Assembly: GCA_018364485.1 (NCBI GenBank)
Contig: JAGZLX010000064.1
Location: forward strand, 1 to 8,703
Origin: Granulicatella adiacens
GTDB taxonomy: Bacteria; Bacillota; Bacilli; Lactobacillales; Aerococcaceae
DNA: 8,703 bases
Reading direction: 5' to 3'
Shown here: piece after piece, positions 5,565-8,703 of the stretch
Layout of the letters: the number at the start of each line of letters is the position of its first letter
How positions within the stretch are numbered: position 1 is the stretch's first letter
Notes under the pieces: model-generated
Seen by the model: the letters and a program-made list of their open reading frames with translations, nothing else
The model's database searches: none
Told to the model about the DNA's origin: nothing
Translations under genes and position numbers: made by a program

Positions 5565-6575
5565 TTACAACCATTTTGTATAGTCTTCGTCATCCATTGC
5601 TTCAACACTACCGAGTAGGTAACCATTACCGACCTGCGAGAAGAAATCATGGTTACTTGTCCCAGTTGAAATCCCGTTCATCACAATCGGATCCACATCT
5701 TCAGCAGTATCCGGGAACAATGGATCGAACCCTAAGTTTTGAAGCGCCTTATTCGCATTATAACGAATAAACACTTTAACTTTTTCAGTCCAACCAACTT
5801 GGTCATAGATAGATTGTGTATACTTCACTTCGTTTTGGTAAAGTTCCAAGCATAAGTTGTATACCCACATCTTCATTTCTTCTTGTTCTGGCTCAGATAA
5901 TTCGTTGTAGCCTTGTTGGAACTTGTATCCTGTATAAGTTCCGTGAACTGACTCGTCACGAATGATTAACTTGATGATTTCAGCTACGTTCGCAAGCTTG
6001 TTGTTTCCTAAGTAGTAAAGTGGTGTAAAGAATCCACTGTAGTATAGGAATGTTTCAAGCATTGTAGAAGCCACTTTCATCTTCAAAGCATCTCTACTTT
6101 GATAGATTTCGTTAATTTTTTTCGCTTTGAATTGTAAGTATTCATTGTTGTTTGTCCATTCGAAAATATCTTCAATTTCTGCTTTTGTATGCAATGTACT
6201 GAAGATTGTTGAGTAACTTTTCGCGTGAACTGATTCCATGAATTGAATATTATTCCATACTGCTTCTTCGTGTTGAGTGCGCACATAATCTTTCATTAAG
6301 CTTGCACCTTCTTCTGATTGAAGTGTATCTAATAATGTTAATCCACCGAATACTTTCCCTACTACATCTTTTTCTTCTGGAGATAATGTTCTCCAGTCGT
6401 CCAAGTCGTTTGATACTGGAATACGTGTATCTAACCAGAATTGCTCTGTTAGTTTTTCCCAAGTTAATTTATCGATCATGTCTTCAACTTGGTTCCAGTC
6501 AATCGCTTTATAGTACTCTACGGGTTGCGTAGAATTTTGAGAAAGAATCTCATTAAAATATCGTTTTGTACTCAT
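5565..6575 (-). CDS. nrdF: Class Ib ribonucleoside-diphosphate reductase, beta subunit
   Basis: A 336-residue radical-generating subunit that holds the dinuclear metal centre and tyrosyl radical used by NrdE to reduce ribonucleotides. All class Ib ligands are visible and keep the spacing of E. coli NrdF: D83, E114, H117, E174, E208 and H211 as metal ligands, and Y121 as the radical tyrosine. By family knowledge the centre is dimanganese or diiron, with the flavodoxin NrdI assisting the manganese form; nrdI is not in the window. The C-terminus (DDEDYTKWL) is the acidic, aromatic tail expected to dock on NrdE. The start is the ATG at 6575, with AAAGGA (6585-6590) nine bases upstream. Upstream in-frame ATGs at 6605 and 6626 extend the frame into the end of nrdE but lack ribosome sites. 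It lies 29 bases downstream of nrdE in one operon and ends at a strong terminator. Confidence 0.97.
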   Translation of the reverse strand: MSTKRYFNEILSQNSTQPVEYYKAIDWNQVEDMIDKLTWEKLTEQFWLDTRIPVSNDLDDWRTLSPEEKDVVGKVFGGLTLLDTLQSEEGASLMKDYVRTQHEEAVWNNIQFMESVHAKSYSTIFSTLHTKAEIEDIFEWTNNNEYLQFKAKKINEIYQSRDALKMKVASTMLETFLYYSGFFTPLYYLGNNKLANVAEIIKLIIRDESVHGTYTGYKFQQGYNELSEPEQEEMKMWVYNLCLELYQNEVKYTQSIYDQVGWTEKVKVFIRYNANKALQNLGFDPLFPDTAEDVDPIVMNGISTGTSNHDFFSQVGNGYLLGSVEAMDDEDYTKWL

Positions 6576-6584
6576 GAGCTTTTG

Positions 6585-6590
6585 TCCTTT
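6585..6590 (-). promoter_or_regulatory. Ribosome binding site deciding the nrdF start
   Basis: AAAGGA on the minus strand, nine bases before the ATG at 6575, within the 29-base nrdE-nrdF gap. It favours the 336-residue protein over longer versions beginning at 6605, where TAATG overlaps the nrdE stop, or at 6626. Confidence 0.8.
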
Positions 6591-6604
6591 CTTTCGTATT
6601 CCCA

Positions 6605-8703
6605 TTAAATGCTGCAGCTTTCGCAAGCATTACTTCCGATTTCATCGTTGTTTTCTGTAAATGTACGTACATAGTAGATTGACTTGATGCCTTTATTCCA
6701 CGCATAGTGACGCAAAATGTTTAAGTCACGTGTTGTCATCTTGTTTGTACGTCCTTCTTTCCATTCGTATAATCCTTCAGGAAGTTCTGAACGCATGAAT
6801 AATGTCAAGCTCATTCCTTGGTCGATATGTTTTTGAGCCGCTGCGTATACATCGATTACTTTACGCATATCGATATCGTACGCTGATTTGTAGAATGGTA
6901 AAGTGTCATTTGATAAGAATGGAGCTGGGTAATAAGTCTTACCAGTCTTCTTCTCTTGACGTTCTTCAATTAAACGAGTGATTGGGTGTAATGAAGCACT
7001 TGTTTCGTTTACGTAGCTGATTGAACCTGTTGGCGCAATTGCTAAACGGTTTTGGTGATATAATCCACCGCTCATCACGTCTTCTTTTAATTGTTTCCAA
7101 TCTTCTACAGTTGGGATTGGAAGTTTCGCAAAGATTTTCTTCACCTTTTCAGATTGAATTTGTACCTCTTCAGCAATGTAGCTATCGAAGTATTCACCTG
7201 TTGCGTATTTAGAACGTTCGAACCCAACGAATGATTTACCACGTTCTTTAGCAATCTTGTTACTTGCTTTCAAAGTGTAGAAGTTCAACATTCTGAAGTA
7301 TAAATCAGTTGCTTCGATAGACTCAGGTGAGCCATATTCCATTTGATTTAATGCAAAGAATGTGTGTAATCCCATCGCTCCTAGACCGATAGTGTGCGCT
7401 TTGTTATTACCATTTTTAACAGTTGGAACAGCATCGATACTTGAGTGGTCTGTTACAAACGTTAACGCACGAACAGCTACATCTACAGAGCGTTCGAAGT
7501 CAGGAGATTTCATTAAGTTCACGATGTTTGTTGAACCCAAGTTACAGCTAATATCTGTTCCTAAGTGTTCATATTCTTGAGCATTGTTAATGACTGAAGG
7601 CTCTTGAACTTGTAGGATTTCAGAACATAAATTACTCATAATAATCTTTCCATCGATTGGGTTTACACGGTTTGCTGTATCGATGTTCACCACATATGGA
7701 TATCCAGATTCTTGTTGTAATTTACTAATTTCGTTTTCTAAATCACGCGCACGTAATTTAGATTTACGGATTTCAGGATTGTTTACCATGTTTTCATATT
7801 CTTTAGTGATGTCCACATATGAGAATGGCACACCGTAAATACGTTCCACATCGTATGGGCTGAATAAGTACATAATGTCGTCATTTTTGATTAATTCATA
7901 GAATTTATCTGGAACAACAAGACCTAGTGATAATGTCTTCACACGCACTTTTTCATCCGCATTTTCTTTTTTCGTAGATAAGAACGATACGATATCTGGG
8001 TGGAATACGTTTAAGTAAACCGCACCGGCACCGTTACGTTGACCTAATTGGTTTGAGTAGCTGAAACTATCTTCTAATAATTTCATAATTGGAACGACAC
8101 CGCTTGATGCATTCTCAATTTTCTTGATTGGGTCACCTGCTGCACGAACGTTTGACAAGCTAACCCCTACTCCTCCCCCAATTCTTGATAATTGAAGAGC
8201 AGAGTTGATTGTACGACCGATACTATTCATGTCGTCTGTTGTTTGAATTAAGAAGCAAGAAACGAGTTCCCCACGACGTTTTCTTCCGGCATTCAAGAAT
8301 GTTGGTGTTGCTGGTTGATAGCGTTGTGTAATCATTTCTTCCGCTAAATCATGTGCTAATTGCTCATCGCCATCTGCTAAGAAAAGAGCGTTAAATACAA
8401 TACGATCTTCAAAACGTTCTAAGTAACGTTGACCATCGTTTGTTTTCATTGCATATTGTTTGTAGAACTTAAATGCAGACATGAATGAACGGAAACGGAA
8501 TTTTTTCTTGTACGTTTCTTTCATTAATTTCTTAACGAATTTACGATTATATTTCCCTAAAAATTCTGCTTCTAAATAATCGTGTTCAATTAAGTAATCC
8601 AGTTTTTCATCTAATGTATAGAAGAAAACTGTATTTGGGTTTACGTGTTCTAAGAAGAATGCACGAACCGCTTCACGATCTTTATGCAATGGAATTTTCC
8701 CAT
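6605..8703 (-). CDS. nrdE: Class Ib ribonucleoside-diphosphate reductase, alpha subunit (5' end beyond window)
   Basis: The catalytic subunit that reduces ribonucleoside diphosphates to deoxy forms. The frame is still open at the right edge: codons before the TTG at 8689 read GKIP, preceding LHKDREA (that TTG read as Leu), which fits the internal GQIPLHKD of lactic-acid-bacterial NrdE. About 25 N-terminal residues are therefore missing and the TTG is not the start. Counting from that codon as residue 1: redox cysteine C145, active-site N353, thiyl-radical C355 and E357 in NLCSE, second redox cysteine C382 in SCNLGS, and the C-terminal shuttle pair C689/C692 in ACESC. These spacings match Salmonella NrdE (C178, C388, C415). 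The N-terminus lacks an ATP-cone, as usual for class Ib. The C-terminal cysteines would be re-reduced by NrdH, whose gene often precedes nrdE but is out of view. Confidence 0.97.
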   Translation of the reverse strand, partial: GKIPLHKDREAVRAFFLEHVNPNTVFFYTLDEKLDYLIEHDYLEAEFLGKYNRKFVKKLMKETYKKKFRFRSFMSAFKFYKQYAMKTNDGQRYLERFEDRIVFNALFLADGDEQLAHDLAEEMITQRYQPATPTFLNAGRKRRGELVSCFLIQTTDDMNSIGRTINSALQLSRIGGGVGVSLSNVRAAGDPIKKIENASSGVVPIMKLLEDSFSYSNQLGQRNGAGAVYLNVFHPDIVSFLSTKKENADEKVRVKTLSLGLVVPDKFYELIKNDDIMYLFSPYDVERIYGVPFSYVDITKEYENMVNNPEIRKSKLRARDLENEISKLQQESGYPYVVNIDTANRVNPIDGKIIMSNLCSEILQVQEPSVINNAQEYEHLGTDISCNLGSTNIVNLMKSPDFERSVDVAVRALTFVTDHSSIDAVPTVKNGNNKAHTIGLGAMGLHTFFALNQMEYGSPESIEATDLYFRMLNFYTLKASNKIAKERGKSFVGFERSKYATGEYFDSYIAEEVQIQSEKVKKIFAKLPIPTVEDWKQLKEDVMSGGLYHQNRLAIAPTGSISYVNETSASLHPITRLIEERQEKKTGKTYYPAPFLSNDTLPFYKSAYDIDMRKVIDVYAAAQKHIDQGMSLTLFMRSELPEGLYEWKEGRTNKMTTRDLNILRHYAWNKGIKSIYYVRTFTENNDEIGSNACESCSI

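Noticed and set aside
8701..8703. The window's last bases read ATG on the minus strand, tempting as the nrdE start
   Set aside because: It is in a different frame from nrdE. The nrdE frame stays open through the edge, and its GKIP-LHKD sequence is internal in homologues.

Overview
The window is low-GC Firmicutes DNA, most likely from a host-associated member of the Lactobacillales. The evidence is an A/T-rich composition, strong AGGAGG-type ribosome binding sites, a YSIRK-like signal peptide on a CshA-type surface adhesin, an oxygen-dependent class Ib ribonucleotide reductase (nrdE-nrdF), and a lactic-acid-bacterium style D-Ala-D-Ala carboxypeptidase. Granulicatella or a related Carnobacteriaceae/Aerococcaceae genus is my best guess. 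It rests on recalled sequence resemblance, not on a search.

Layout from left to right. 1-1919 (-) is the N-terminal 639 residues of a large CshA-like fibrillar adhesin whose 3' part lies beyond the left edge. 1920-2225 is its upstream region, with an extended -10 promoter. 2226-3596 (-) is a membrane-anchored D,D-carboxypeptidase with its own promoter. 3719-4714 (+) is a single-frame fusion of a Nudix hydrolase and 3-methyladenine DNA glycosylase I (Tag). 4713-4756 is a bidirectional terminator built on a perfect 28-bp palindrome. 4755-5123 (-) is an Imm51-family immunity protein with a good promoter but no toxin beside it. 5124-5564 is mostly non-coding and holds a possible 22-codon reading frame, a 190-bp inverted-repeat element (5315-5504) that folds into a three-way junction on paper, and the nrdF terminator. 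5565-6575 (-) is nrdF. 6605-8703 (-) is nrdE, cut off by the right edge about 25 codons short of its expected start.

Functionally this is a chromosomal mosaic. It has two cell-surface genes (adhesin and peptidoglycan carboxypeptidase), one DNA-repair/nucleotide-sanitation fusion, one orphan immunity gene, and the nrdEF pair that supplies deoxynucleotides. Nothing indicates a phage, plasmid, CRISPR array or complete insertion sequence.

The most unusual feature is the 5315-5504 element: about 43 paired positions in the closing stem, two internal hairpins, very short junction linkers, and a sequence motif shared between the outer stem and one inner hairpin. I do not recognise it as a named RNA family or mobile element. 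It could be an undescribed structured RNA or a MITE-like miniature element. The Nudix-Tag fusion and the orphan Imm51 gene are the next most notable points.
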